From Planctomycetota bacterium (GTDB lineage Bacteria; Planctomycetota; SZUA-567; JAKLDR01): 48,425 bases of DNA. Below, one piece after another: positions 17,336 to 27,272 of the stretch. Location of the stretch: the NCBI GenBank assembly GCA_022703445.1, contig JAKLDR010000023.1, forward strand, positions 1 to 48,425. Direction: 5' to 3'. Numbering within the stretch: position 1 is the stretch's first letter; the number at the start of each line of letters is the position of its first letter. The position numbers and the translations under genes are program-made. The notes beneath the pieces were generated by a model. It was not told the DNA's origin. It saw nothing but the letters and a program-made list of their open reading frames with translations, and searched no databases.

Positions 17336-19860
17336 GGAAGCTGGCAGCCTACGCCGGGATACTCCTCGGGGCAGTTTCGGCCGCGGCCTCGGCGGCCGAG
17401 CCGGCCACCTCCTTCGCGGCGAAGCCCGCGGCGGTCCGGGCCGGCGACAAGGTGACCATCAGCTTCGCCGCCTCCGGTAAGACCGATGTGGAGGTGGCGA
17501 TCCTTGACGCCAAGGGCGAGGTGGTGCGCCATCTGGCGGCGGGAGTGCTGGGTGGGGAGGGCGCTCCGCCCGCCCCGCTGAAGGCGGGCCTGGCGCAGAG
17601 CCTGGAGTGGGACGGCCGGGACGACTACGGCCAGCCCGTCGCCAACGCCGGCGGCTGTTCGGTGCACGTCCGGCTGGGCATGGGCGCCAAGCTCGACAAG
17701 ATCGTCGGCGGCGACCCCTACGCCTTCTGGACGGATTCGAGCGGCCAGGGCGACCACTCCCAGTGGAGGGTGACCGGCCTGGAAGCCAAGCCCGACGGCA
17801 ACGTGTACCTCTTCGGCACCATCACCTCCACCGGACTGCCGGCGCTGCGCCAGTACGACGCCAGGGGCAACTACCGCCGCACCGTCTTCCCTCCCCCCGC
17901 GGGCAAGCCGCTCGACGACGTGAAGGGCTGGGGCGTCAACGTGCGGGCCGACGGGACCTACTCGCTGCGGGCCAGCTACGGCTGGTGCAGCACCCTGCCG
18001 AGCTGGCCGGTGGTGTGCGGCGGCGGGGACGGCGGCAGGCTCTGGTGCGCGTACCTGATGCCAACGCCGGAGAGTGGCACGCTGTGCCTGGCGAGCCTGC
18101 CCAGCGACGGGAATCGGCAGATGACCGTCGGGACAGACGGCACGCTGCGCCAGTCCGCTCCGGCCGAGGCGCTGGGCGGCGAGCCGCTGCCCAAGGTCGG
18201 CCTAGTCGCCCCGATCTTCTCGGCGCTGGCCCCGGACGGGAAGAGCCTGTACGTCAGCGGCCTGGCCGTGAAGACCGCCGGCTTCTGGCGCGAGGGGCAG
18301 GTCTGGAAGCTCGACCTGGCCTCGCGCAAGACGACGGCCTTCTTCGCGCTGGCCGAGGAGGAGATGAAGGACCGTTCGGCGATCGGCCACAGCGATCCCA
18401 ACCCCTACTCGGCGCTCCAAGGCGTGGCCGTCGACGCCGAGGGCCGCGTCTTCGTCTGTGACCGCCTGAACAAGCGCCTCGCCGTGCTGGACAAGGACGG
18501 CAAGCTCATCCGGACGATCCCGGTGACGAACCCCGATGCCGTCGCGGTCAACCCCAAATCCAAGGCGGTCTACGTGACGACGCGCTTCGGCAACTACGGC
18601 GGCAACGGGGAACTCAAGCTGCTCAAGTTCAGCGACTGGTCCAAGGACAACGCCCCGGCGGCCACCGTGCCCCTCCGGACGGGAATCGGCAAGTTCAGGG
18701 AGAGTTCGCACCTGGCGCTGGCCGAGGACAAGGGCGAGACCATGGTCTGGGTCGCCTACACCACGCTGCCGGCGCGCGTCTACCGGGACGCAGGGGCGGG
18801 GCTCGAACTGGTCAAGGACTTCTTCGAAGCCGGTCCGCAGCGCGCCCTGGACATCGGACACATGATGATGGACCCGAAGACCGGCGATGCCTACCTCTGC
18901 GGCTCGCAGAGCTTCCTGTTCCGGGTCCGGGACTGGCAGAACCCGAAGTTCGAGTACTGCATGCTGGACGCCAAGACGCGGCTCAATTCCTCGAGCCTGG
19001 CCATCGACGTGCGCAGCCGGCATCTGTACACGGTGGGGCACTACCGGGACCCGTTCCATCGGTGGGCGCTGGATGGCGAGTTCTTCACGCCCGCGCCGGT
19101 CGCTGGCTCCAACGACATCGTGCCGCCGATCACCTGCGCGTGGGTGTTCACCGGCCTCTGGAGGCGGGGCATGGCGGCGGCCCCGGGCGGGGGCCTGGCG
19201 ACGCTGGGCGTGGTGATAGAGAAGGGCGGCCGGATTGACGATTACAGCGGCCCCCTGAACTACTTCAAACCCGATCCCGCCAAGACGCCCTGGCAGGGGC
19301 TCCGGTTCAACGGGTTCGGCGGCAAGAACCCCAACTCGGGCGGCGTCCGGTTCGACTCCCGCGGCAACCTGTACGTCGGCCTGTGCGACGGCAAGCCCAA
19401 GAACGTGCCGCCGGGGTTTGAGAAGGACCCGGACTTCGCGGCCCGCACGGGGCGGATCTACAAGTACGCCCCGACGGGGACCGTCGAGGGGGGCGACCTG
19501 TTTCCCACGGAGCCCGCGGCGCCGGCCAAAGTTTACGACGTTCATTACGGCTCGCTCTCGGCCTCCTCGCACTTCGGGGTGGACGGCTACGGCCGGATCT
19601 ACTACCCGACCGGACTCTTGCCTCAGGTCTCGGTCATGGACAACGAGGGCAACCGCGTCCTGGCCTTCGGCACCTACGGCAACCGCGATTCGCTGGGCGG
19701 GCTGCCCGGCGACCTGGTGCCCACCAAGGACGTCCCGATGGCCTGGCCCAACAGCGTGGACGCGAACGACGAAGTCATCTGCGTGTCAGACATCCTCAAC
19801 GTCCGCCTGATGCGGCTGGCCAAGACCTTCGCGGCCGCCGAGACGGTGGGGATAAAGTGA
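17332..19860 (+). CDS. Exported beta-propeller (NHL/SMP-30-like) protein of unknown function
   Basis: 842 residues, signal peptide about 1-21. An N-terminal FlgD-Ig-like beta-sandwich (VAILDAKGEVVRHLAAGVLG, SLEWDGRDDYGQPVANAG) is followed by a long propeller with recurrent units such as YSALQGVAVDAEGRVFVCDR, VAVNPKSKAVYVTT and GVRFDSRGNLYVGLCDGKPK. Such units are typical of NHL, SMP-30 and other six- or seven-bladed folds. The start overlaps the esterase stop by ATGA. No catalytic motif is evident. Role in the cluster may be glycan binding or a lyase/lactonase activity; neither is shown. Confidence 0.75.
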   Translation: MRKLAAYAGILLGAVSAAASAAEPATSFAAKPAAVRAGDKVTISFAASGKTDVEVAILDAKGEVVRHLAAGVLGGEGAPPAPLKAGLAQSLEWDGRDDYGQPVANAGGCSVHVRLGMGAKLDKIVGGDPYAFWTDSSGQGDHSQWRVTGLEAKPDGNVYLFGTITSTGLPALRQYDARGNYRRTVFPPPAGKPLDDVKGWGVNVRADGTYSLRASYGWCSTLPSWPVVCGGGDGGRLWCAYLMPTPESGTLCLASLPSDGNRQMTVGTDGTLRQSAPAEALGGEPLPKVGLVAPIFSALAPDGKSLYVSGLAVKTAGFWREGQVWKLDLASRKTTAFFALAEEEMKDRSAIGHSDPNPYSALQGVAVDAEGRVFVCDRLNKRLAVLDKDGKLIRTIPVTNPDAVAVNPKSKAVYVTTRFGNYGGNGELKLLKFSDWSKDNAPAATVPLRTGIGKFRESSHLALAEDKGETMVWVAYTTLPARVYRDAGAGLELVKDFFEAGPQRALDIGHMMMDPKTGDAYLCGSQSFLFRVRDWQNPKFEYCMLDAKTRLNSSSLAIDVRSRHLYTVGHYRDPFHRWALDGEFFTPAPVAGSNDIVPPITCAWVFTGLWRRGMAAAPGGGLATLGVVIEKGGRIDDYSGPLNYFKPDPAKTPWQGLRFNGFGGKNPNSGGVRFDSRGNLYVGLCDGKPKNVPPGFEKDPDFAARTGRIYKYAPTGTVEGGDLFPTEPAAPAKVYDVHYGSLSASSHFGVDGYGRIYYPTGLLPQVSVMDNEGNRVLAFGTYGNRDSLGGLPGDLVPTKDVPMAWPNSVDANDEVICVSDILNVRLMRLAKTFAAAETVGIK

Positions 19861-19861
19861 A

Positions 19862-19946
19862 GGTGTGTGTGAGTATGTGGGTGTGTGAGTGCGTGAGCAG
19901 ACGACTTGCGTACCCACACACTCACATACTCACACACCCACATACC
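19862..19946. repeat. GT/CA-rich imperfect inverted repeat in an operon gap
   Basis: The left arm (from 19862, GTGTGTGAGTATGTGGGTGT and on to about 19899) pairs with the right arm (about 19908-19946, reverse complement GTGTGTGAGTATGTGAGTGT) with few mismatches and a loop near AGCAGACGACT. It fills nearly the whole gap between the propeller and GH123-like genes and is much poorer in GC than its surroundings. It may be a small mobile repeat or an mRNA-stabilising or processing hairpin. Confidence 0.75.
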
Positions 19947-19974
19947 TCCTCGTAGCCGGCAAGGAGACCGAAGC

Positions 19975-21897
19975 ATGTCCAAGCTGAACATTCTGGCCAC
20001 CGCGCTCCTCCTGGGCACAGCGGCAGCCGGAGGCGAAGCCGCCGCCCCCGGCGCCGTGCAGGTCTGGAACGCGGCGCCGTGGCAGACCGTGGCGGTCGGC
20101 GATTTCACCGGCACCAACCCGGAGATGAAGGCGCTCAAGCCCATCGAGCTGCTCGGGACGCGCAACGGGGTCTGCTCCGGCTTCGTGGTGGTCACCCGGG
20201 AAGGCGCGGCGCTCAAGGGGCTCAAGGCCTCGGCCGGGGAGCTGAGCCAGGCCGGCGGGGGCAAGGGGAGAGTTGCCGCCGAGCGGATCCAGGTCCGCTT
20301 CGCCGACCTGGCCCGGGCGCAGACCAGCCACATGCCCGCGCACCGTTTCGACCGGTTGCTGGACCAGGCTCCGCCCGAGGTTCCGGCGGTGGCTCCCGGT
20401 GTGGTCAAGGCCTTTAAGAAGGACTTCGCTCCGAAGAGCACGACCCCGGTGGCCACCGCCCCGGTGTGGGTCACAGTGCGCGTGCCGGCCGACGCGCTCC
20501 CCGGGGAGTACGAGGGCAAGCTCTCGGTCGAGGCCGAGGGGCTCCCGGCAACGGCTGTGCCGGTGAAGCTCAAGGTCCACGACTGGGTGCTGCCCGCGCC
20601 CAAGGACTTCCGGGTCCGGACCATCGGCTGGATGAACCCGGAGGCGCTGGCCAAGCACTACGAGGTCAAGCTCTGGTCCGAGGAGCACTTCAAGCTGATG
20701 GGGCGCTCCATGGAGCTGATGCTCGAACTCGGCAGCCGGCACATCCAGATCGACGTGACCCAGTACTACCCGTCCCGAGACAACGCCGACACCATGATCA
20801 AGTGGGTCCGGCAGGCGGACGGCAGCTACAAGTACGACTTCACGGTCTTCGACAAGTACTGCGACCTGGCGGCGGCGAAGCTCGGCAAGCCCTTTCCGGT
20901 GCGTCTGAACATGTGGAAGGGGCCGAGGAACGGCGGCGGCGGGGAGACCGACAACTATCCCAACACCAGGGTGCTGGTGCTCGATCCGGCTTCCGGTGCC
21001 GTCTCGGAGCTCGAGGGCCCGAAGAAGCTCGGCTCCGAGGAGATGAAGGCCTTCTGGAAGCCGGTCATGGACGAGATCCGCGTGCGCCTCGAGAAGCGGG
21101 GCTGGATGGACGTGGCCGGCCCGAACTGGATGTGCTACTGCGGTGGGATGACCAAGGAGCTGGCCAGCATGGTCAAGTCCATCTGGCCGGACGGCAAGTG
21201 GCTCGACGTCACCCACAGCCGCCAGCTCAAGTACCCGACGCTCGACGGCGGCTTCGCGCCGGTCTTCGTCTCGTCCACCGTGTGGTCCGAGGGGACGTTC
21301 GACGCCTATGTCAAATGGAAGTCCGGGCCGTACCCGCGGCAGTACGCCAACAAGTTCGACCCGGCCACGGCCGTGTGCAGCCACGCGCGGGTCCAGTGGC
21401 GCGAGGCGGACTGGCCCGCCCTGTGGACGCTGCGCACCAAGCACGAGGACGTGATCCTCAAGGGCAACGACGGCGTGGAGTGCGTCGGGATCGATCACTT
21501 CCCGATCAAGGACCCCAAGGGCCGCTGGCGCGGCGGCGACTGGAGCGCCTTCGCCCAGGGCCCCAACAACGGCATGCTGGCCGTTCTCGGCGCGGGCGAC
21601 ACCGGGCCGATCGGCTCGGAGCGCTTCGAGGCCATGCGCGAGGGCATCCAGCTCTGCGAGGCCATGGTCTTCATCCAGAAGGCCGTCGAGGCCAAGAAGC
21701 TCGCCGGCAACCTGGAGGCCAGGGCCAACAAGGTCCTCGACGACCGGGCCAGGGCCATGACCGCGTGCCTCAAGCCCACCGGCTACCGCGGCGGCGTCTA
21801 CGTGGACCTGGACGAGTACGCCAAGGCCGCCCGCGAGCGCGACGACCTGCTCTACGCCACGGCCGCCGAGGTGGCCCGGGCCACGGCCGGCAAGTGA
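19975..21897 (+). CDS. Exported GH123/DUF4091-like glycoside hydrolase
   Basis: 640 residues. The ATG at 19975 follows AAGGAG and begins a signal peptide (about 1-23). An N-terminal beta domain (APVWVTVRVPADALPGEYEG, KLKVHDWVLP) precedes a TIM-barrel-like part (HIQIDVTQYYPS, FDKYCDLAAAKLGKPFPVRL), and the C-terminus (SERFEAMREGIQLCEAMVFI) is the typical end of DUF4091 proteins. This arrangement is that of the GH123 group, whose known members are beta-N-acetylgalactosaminidases. The call fits the GH20 and sulfatase in operon 2. Catalytic residues were not verified by alignment. Confidence 0.65.
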   Translation: MSKLNILATALLLGTAAAGGEAAAPGAVQVWNAAPWQTVAVGDFTGTNPEMKALKPIELLGTRNGVCSGFVVVTREGAALKGLKASAGELSQAGGGKGRVAAERIQVRFADLARAQTSHMPAHRFDRLLDQAPPEVPAVAPGVVKAFKKDFAPKSTTPVATAPVWVTVRVPADALPGEYEGKLSVEAEGLPATAVPVKLKVHDWVLPAPKDFRVRTIGWMNPEALAKHYEVKLWSEEHFKLMGRSMELMLELGSRHIQIDVTQYYPSRDNADTMIKWVRQADGSYKYDFTVFDKYCDLAAAKLGKPFPVRLNMWKGPRNGGGGETDNYPNTRVLVLDPASGAVSELEGPKKLGSEEMKAFWKPVMDEIRVRLEKRGWMDVAGPNWMCYCGGMTKELASMVKSIWPDGKWLDVTHSRQLKYPTLDGGFAPVFVSSTVWSEGTFDAYVKWKSGPYPRQYANKFDPATAVCSHARVQWREADWPALWTLRTKHEDVILKGNDGVECVGIDHFPIKDPKGRWRGGDWSAFAQGPNNGMLAVLGAGDTGPIGSERFEAMREGIQLCEAMVFIQKAVEAKKLAGNLEARANKVLDDRARAMTACLKPTGYRGGVYVDLDEYAKAARERDDLLYATAAEVARATAGK

Positions 21898-21913
21898 AGG
21901 AAGGAGTCCGCCG

Positions 21914-24313
21914 ATGAGAATGCTGCTGCTGAGCCTGTGCCTCGCCGCTCTCTGCGGTGCCCGGGCGGCCGCCGGCGCGGCCGACGGTGACGCCGCGGCG
22001 CTCCTCGAGAAGACCGGCGCCAAAGGCGGGCTCTGTCTGGTCGTTGGCGCCAAGGACACAGAGCTGGCCAAGGCGCTCGCCGCCAAGAGCACGCTCTACG
22101 TGCAGGTGCTCCAGCCCGACGCCAAGCTCGCCGCGGCCTGGGGCGCGGATCTGGCCAAGAGCGACTTCGCCGACCGCGAGAAGCTCGGACTGCGCAATGC
22201 CGCCTTCGACGCGGAGCACTACAGCACCCACCTCTTCAACCTGATCGTCGTCGATGACGCCGCGGCACTGGGCCCCTTCGGCTCCGCTCAGGGCAAGCAG
22301 GCCAAGCTCGCCGACCTCTGCCGGATCCTCGTGCCCAAAGGCTGTGTCCTCTTCCGCGCCGCGCCGGAGGGCTATGCCGCCGAGGCCGCGGGGCTCAAGA
22401 TGGAGTCGCTCTCGGCCGGGGGCTTCGCCGCGGGTTTCCGTAAGCCGGTCCTGCCGCCGCCGGAGTGGAAGCCCTGCGACATGCTCAAGTGGAAGGCCGG
22501 ACCGGGCGGAGTGGGCGAGCATGCCGAGATCGTGGTGAAGGACGGCACGCTGGCCTACACCGACCGTTTTGAGAACGAGGGCGACCTGACCGTGCCGGCC
22601 GGCCAGTACATCGTCCGCGACGCCTACAACGGCCGCACGCTCAGCAGCGAGCCGCTGGGGGCGCGCAAGCCGAACTGGTACGCCCCGGCCGTTGCCAAGA
22701 CGCTTGCGCCCATCAAGCCCGCGCCCGCCAAACCCTGGGAGGAGCGCGGCCAGGGCGGCGGGTGGCAGGCGGTGAAGGAGCGGAGCGACGGCAAGACGGA
22801 CCTGCCCTTCTTCGGTGGGCACTGCTCCGGCCCGGTGCAGCTCGGAAAGTACGTCGTCTACCACTACAACATCTGGGTGAACACCGAGACCGGCGAGCGG
22901 GTCTTCCCGAACTTCCTGCATCCGTCCTGCCAGTTCGGTCAGGTGCCGGGCAATGCCATGGTCTACAACTTCTGCAGCTCCAAGCCGGGGATCGTCGCTG
23001 GGGCCACGGCGCTGGCGCCGGCCGACACGACCTTCGACCAGGAGCCGGGCGGCAAGGTCCGGCAGAGCTTCGGCGCTGCGCCGCAGGGCGCGCCGGCCGC
23101 CGCCGACGAATGGCCGATGTTCCGGGCAAGCCCCTCCCGGGGCAACTCCTGCGCGGCCTCGCCCGGCGACAAGCCGGCCAAGGCCTGGGAGGTGCAGCTG
23201 GGGCTTGGCGGCAAGCCCTACGGCATCATGAGCGGCGAGCGCACCGGGCTGACCCAGCCGGTCTCTGCCTGGGGGCTGGTGGTCGTGTCGGACATCGACG
23301 CCGAGCGCATCGTCGCCCTGAACGCCGCCGACGGCAAGCAGAAGTGGGCCTTCCACGTCGGCAGCCGCGTGGACTTCCCTCCGACGCTCTACAACGGACT
23401 GTGCCTCTTCGCCGCCAAGAACGGCTGGGTCTACGGCCTCAACGCCCAGACCGGAGAGCTGGTCTGGCGCCTGCTCATCCCGGCGCGCGAGCGCTACATC
23501 GGCTGGCAGGAGAAGCTCGGCAACCTCTGGCCGGTGCGCTGCGACGTCCCGATCGTAAACGGCGTCGGGTACGCTGCGGCCGGCCTGGGCAGCGCGGTGC
23601 AGGGCGGGCTCCGGGTGGTGGCCTTCAAGGCCGAGACCGGCGAGCCGGTCTGGAGCCAGGTCTACGACGACGGACCCAAGAGCGCGGAGCGGCAGTTCAC
23701 CGCCGACCTCTTCACCTGGGGCAGCTGGCAGAACCGGACCATCATGAAGATGGGCGCCTGCACCATCGACCCGGCCACGGGCAAGAGGTCGCTCGACATG
23801 CAGGGCGGCCTGACGGCGAACTTCGACGGGTACCTGGACATCGGCAACAGCCTGTCCAGGACCATCGCCGATATCGGTGGATACCTGATGGGCGACCGCA
23901 AGGCCCGGGGCCGTCTCGTGGCCTTCGATGCCGACCTCAGCGTGGCCCACACCTACGCCTGGGGCTGTGTCACCTGGGAGAGCTACGGAGAGGGCCGCAA
24001 CAAGGGCAAGCCGATGCCGCTCAACCTGTTCGCCAAGAAGGACGCCGCGGCCAAGGAGCCGCTCTGGAAGTCGCCGGACATCGAGCTCGTCGCCGACGAC
24101 ATCGTCATCACTCCGCAGCGCATCTACGTGGTCGGGCACTACCAGCGGGTCAAGAAGGGCTCTGAGATCTGGGTGCTCTCGCGCGAGGAAGGCAAGGTCC
24201 TCAACACCATCCCGGTGGACGGCTACCCGGCCTTCATGGGGATGTCGGCGGCCGGCAAGCGGCTGTTCGTCAGCACCCGTGAGGGCAAGCTGCTCTGCTA
24301 CGAAAACAAGTAG
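21914..24313 (+). CDS. Exported methyltransferase-like/PQQ-propeller protein, paralog A (A/C subtype)
   Basis: 799 residues, signal peptide about 1-22. Residues about 28-190 look like a class I methyltransferase Rossmann domain (LLEKTGAKGGLCLVVGAKD, HLFNLIVVDDAAALG, LADLCRILVPKGC) whose glycine-rich SAM loop is lost. The rest is a PQQ-type propeller with docking units (VALNAADGKQKWAFHVG, GLNAQTGELVWRLL). Compared with B, about 190 residues after DAYNGR are missing, so the first blades are gone. A 9-residue insert (121-129, PFGSAQGKQ) is absent from B, C and D. IMSGERTGLTQ and HYQRVKKG mark it as the partner subtype of C. Its biochemical role is unknown. Confidence 0.75.
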   Translation: MRMLLLSLCLAALCGARAAAGAADGDAAALLEKTGAKGGLCLVVGAKDTELAKALAAKSTLYVQVLQPDAKLAAAWGADLAKSDFADREKLGLRNAAFDAEHYSTHLFNLIVVDDAAALGPFGSAQGKQAKLADLCRILVPKGCVLFRAAPEGYAAEAAGLKMESLSAGGFAAGFRKPVLPPPEWKPCDMLKWKAGPGGVGEHAEIVVKDGTLAYTDRFENEGDLTVPAGQYIVRDAYNGRTLSSEPLGARKPNWYAPAVAKTLAPIKPAPAKPWEERGQGGGWQAVKERSDGKTDLPFFGGHCSGPVQLGKYVVYHYNIWVNTETGERVFPNFLHPSCQFGQVPGNAMVYNFCSSKPGIVAGATALAPADTTFDQEPGGKVRQSFGAAPQGAPAAADEWPMFRASPSRGNSCAASPGDKPAKAWEVQLGLGGKPYGIMSGERTGLTQPVSAWGLVVVSDIDAERIVALNAADGKQKWAFHVGSRVDFPPTLYNGLCLFAAKNGWVYGLNAQTGELVWRLLIPARERYIGWQEKLGNLWPVRCDVPIVNGVGYAAAGLGSAVQGGLRVVAFKAETGEPVWSQVYDDGPKSAERQFTADLFTWGSWQNRTIMKMGACTIDPATGKRSLDMQGGLTANFDGYLDIGNSLSRTIADIGGYLMGDRKARGRLVAFDADLSVAHTYAWGCVTWESYGEGRNKGKPMPLNLFAKKDAAAKEPLWKSPDIELVADDIVITPQRIYVVGHYQRVKKGSEIWVLSREEGKVLNTIPVDGYPAFMGMSAAGKRLFVSTREGKLLCYENK
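22274..22300. repeat. In-frame palindromic-repeat insertion in paralog A
   Basis: Twenty-seven bases (CCCTTCGGCTCCGCTCAGGG then CAAGCAG) encode nine residues where paralogs C and D have one Ala and B one Lys. The core matches the repeat near 46017 (TTCGACCAAGCTCAGGGC) at 14 of 18 positions, and both read PF-x-x-AQG in the same frame. Confidence 0.6.
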
Positions 24314-24327
24314 AGGGGGAAAACACC

Positions 24328-27231
24328 ATGCTGCGTCCGATCGCCTTTGCCGCCATGCTGCTCGTCGCCGGGACGTTCCTGTGTCCGGCCCTGGCCGGAG
24401 CCGCCGACGGCGACGTCGCGGCGCTCCTCGATAAGACCGGCGCCAAGGGCGGTCTCGGTCTGGCCGTCGGCGCCAAGGACCCTGAGCTGGCCAAGGCGCT
24501 GGTCGCCAAGAGCGCGCTCTACGTCCAGGCCCTCCAGCCGGACGCGAAGCTCGCCGCCGCCTGGGGCGCGGAGTTCGCCAGGCAGGACTTCGCTGACCGC
24601 GAGAAGCTCGGAGTCCGCAACGCGGCCTTTGATCCGGAGCACTACGGCACGAACCTCCTCAACCTGATAGTGGTTGAGGACGCCGCGGCGCTCGGCAAGG
24701 CCAAGCTCGCCGACCTCTGCCGGATCCTCGCCCCGGGCGGCTGCGTGGCCATGCGCTCGGCGCCGGCCGGCTTCGCCGAGGAGGCCAAGGCCCTCGAGAT
24801 GACCGCAGTGACGGTCGGCGGCTTCCCGGCCGCCTGGCGCAAGCCGGTCAAGCCCATCGAGTGGCAGCCGGCGGACAGCCTCAAGTGGCGCGCCGGGATG
24901 CGCGCGCACATGTCCACCGGCATCTGCGGCCCGACCCACGGGGCCGGCCGGTTCTTCTACCGCGAGTGGCTGGAGGCCGAGGGCTGGCCCAACAGCACCA
25001 CGCACCTCGTCGCCCGCGACGCCTACAACGGCCGGGTCCTCTGGATCAGACAGGAGAATGCCCCCTGGAGCCAGTTCGGCGGCGGAATGTATTCCCGGGC
25101 GAACTGGACCATGGCTGCCGACGAGGCCGGGCGGCTCTTCGCCGTCACCAAGGACGGCAAGCTGGTCTGCCTGGACGGGGCGACCGGCGAGCAGCGCTTC
25201 GAGCTGGTGGCCTCCGGGGCCAGGCCGGGCTACGTTACCACGCACCTGGACAAGTACGTGCTCTTCGCCAACACGGTTTTCTCGGCCGCCGACGGCAAAC
25301 AACTCTGGAAGTCGGGCGGCAAGTACGTGGCGCTTCACGAGGAGACGCTCCTTGAAAGCGACGGCGGCACGCTCCGGGCCCGGAAACTGGCCGACGGCGC
25401 GGAGATCTTCAAGGCGGACCTGTCCTGGCGCGGCGAACGGGTCAAGAAGGGCCTGGGCCTTGTCCACCTGGGCAGCCACATCCTCGTGACCGAGGGAGGG
25501 CGCTGGGAGCGGCCCTACGTGGTCACCGCCCTCAACCCCACCACCGGCGAGAAGCTCTGGTCGCACGAGCTCGGCGGCATCTTCGCCCTGCCGGCCCGGG
25601 GCAAGGACGTGGCGACGTTCGACGGCGACGTGAGCTTCACCAAGTTGGGGGACAAGCTGCTGGTCTACTCAGGCACGCCGTATTTCCACGAGAAGGGCGA
25701 CAATCAGAAAGAGGTCCACTTCACCAAGATCGACCTGGCCACCGGCAAGGCCGAGAAGGAGGACTACGGACCCAAGGGCAAGCTCTTCGGCAGCACCTGC
25801 AACAACGGCAGCGCCCGGCGCCTGGGCGACTACCTCTTCTACTGGCACAACGTCTGGCTGAAGCTCGAGACCTTCGAGCGCCGCTTCCCCTACCTGGTGC
25901 ACCCCAACTGCTTCCTGCCCTCGCCGGCCGCCTACGGGATGATCTACAACTCCCCGGGCCGCAAGGGCGGCAGCATCCAGGGGGTCACCGCCATCGGGCC
26001 GGCGGACATCAAGTTCGACCAGGCCCCCGGCGGCAAGGTGCTGGTGCGTTGCGGCCCGGCCCCGGCCGGAGGCGAGCCGACCGCGACGACCGACTGGCCG
26101 ACCTTCCGGGCCAACAACGCCCGCGGAAACGCGGTGGCCGCCGACCTCGGCGCCAAGCTCGAGAAGGTCTGGGAAGTCCAGGTCGGACTCGGCGGCCGGA
26201 CCTACGGGCGGATGTACGCCGAGCGCACCGGACTCACCCAGGCGACCGTGGCCTACGGGACGGCCTACGTCGCCGACATCGACGCCCAGCGCATCGTGGC
26301 CCTCGACCTCAAGGACGGCAAGCAGCGCTGGGTCAGCCATCTCGGCAGCCGGGCCGACTTCCCCCCGACGCTCTACAAGGGGCTCTGCCTGGTAGCCACC
26401 AAGGACGGCTTCGTCCACTGCCTGGACGCGAAGACCGGCGCGCCGGTCTACCGGCTGCTGGTCGCCCCGCGTGAGCGCCTCATCGGCGGCCAGGAGAAGC
26501 TCGAGAGCCTTTGGCCCGCCGCCGCCGACGTGATGGTCGGCAAGGACGGCGTGGCCCACGCCAGCGCCGGCTTCGCCGCGACCATCCACGGCGGCAACCG
26601 CGAGGTGGCCTTCAAACCCGAGACCGGCGAGGTCGTCGAGGCCAAGGTCAACTTCGAGGAGTTCGCCGACTCGGGTTACCCGGGGCCGAAGAACCACACC
26701 GGCATCTTCACCGAGCCCCTGCCCGGCGGCTGGCAGCTATCGAGCCGGGCCATCGACGACATGCTCGGCTACGGCAACAGCGTCTCGCGAACCAACGAGG
26801 ACCGCGCCCACGAACACTTCGGTGACCAGGCCGGCGTCGGCCGGAGCCGGGCCGGCGGGCGGGTGATCGCCTTCGACGAGAAGCTCTGCGTCGCGCACTT
26901 CATGACCTATGGCGGCCAGTCCTGGGACATCAAGAACCCTCTGCATCTGGTGGCCGGGGACAAGGACCCCAAGAAGCCGCTCTGGAAGTCGGAGCCCATC
27001 GAACTCGTCGCCGACGACATCGTGCTGACGCCCAAGTTCGTTCACGTGGTTGGCCACTACCGCCGGGTCGAGGGCAAGCCCGAGATCTGGACCCTCTCGC
27101 GCGAGGACGGCAAGGTGCTCGCCAAGACGCCGGTCGACGGCTTCCCGGCCTTCTGTGGCGCCTCGGCGGCCGGCAACCGGCTCTTGGTGGCCACCCGCGA
27201 GGGCAAGCTGATCTGCTACGAGGGCAAGTAG
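24328..27231 (+). CDS. Exported methyltransferase-like/PQQ-propeller protein, paralog B (B/D subtype)
   Basis: 967 residues, signal peptide about 1-27. Same layout as A but with the full propeller: a Rossmann-like domain at about 32-195 (LLDKTGAKGGLGLAVGAKD, LLNLIVVEDAAALG), then blades (GRLFAVTKDGKLVCLDGATG, VTALNPTTGEKLWSHELGG, VALDLKDGKQRWVSHLGSR, VHCLDAKTGAPVYRLL) and the shared ending ATREGKLICYEGK. MYAERTGLTQ, SRADFPPT and HYRR link it to D rather than to its neighbour A. The start follows AGGGGG. It lies 14 nt after A and is the last gene of operon 1. No heme-binding CxxCH was seen. Function unknown. Confidence 0.75.
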   Translation: MLRPIAFAAMLLVAGTFLCPALAGAADGDVAALLDKTGAKGGLGLAVGAKDPELAKALVAKSALYVQALQPDAKLAAAWGAEFARQDFADREKLGVRNAAFDPEHYGTNLLNLIVVEDAAALGKAKLADLCRILAPGGCVAMRSAPAGFAEEAKALEMTAVTVGGFPAAWRKPVKPIEWQPADSLKWRAGMRAHMSTGICGPTHGAGRFFYREWLEAEGWPNSTTHLVARDAYNGRVLWIRQENAPWSQFGGGMYSRANWTMAADEAGRLFAVTKDGKLVCLDGATGEQRFELVASGARPGYVTTHLDKYVLFANTVFSAADGKQLWKSGGKYVALHEETLLESDGGTLRARKLADGAEIFKADLSWRGERVKKGLGLVHLGSHILVTEGGRWERPYVVTALNPTTGEKLWSHELGGIFALPARGKDVATFDGDVSFTKLGDKLLVYSGTPYFHEKGDNQKEVHFTKIDLATGKAEKEDYGPKGKLFGSTCNNGSARRLGDYLFYWHNVWLKLETFERRFPYLVHPNCFLPSPAAYGMIYNSPGRKGGSIQGVTAIGPADIKFDQAPGGKVLVRCGPAPAGGEPTATTDWPTFRANNARGNAVAADLGAKLEKVWEVQVGLGGRTYGRMYAERTGLTQATVAYGTAYVADIDAQRIVALDLKDGKQRWVSHLGSRADFPPTLYKGLCLVATKDGFVHCLDAKTGAPVYRLLVAPRERLIGGQEKLESLWPAAADVMVGKDGVAHASAGFAATIHGGNREVAFKPETGEVVEAKVNFEEFADSGYPGPKNHTGIFTEPLPGGWQLSSRAIDDMLGYGNSVSRTNEDRAHEHFGDQAGVGRSRAGGRVIAFDEKLCVAHFMTYGGQSWDIKNPLHLVAGDKDPKKPLWKSEPIELVADDIVLTPKFVHVVGHYRRVEGKPEIWTLSREDGKVLAKTPVDGFPAFCGASAAGNRLLVATREGKLICYEGK

Positions 27232-27272
27232 CCGGGAGCCAGGGCTGGAGGAGGCTGCCATCGAGTTGCAGA

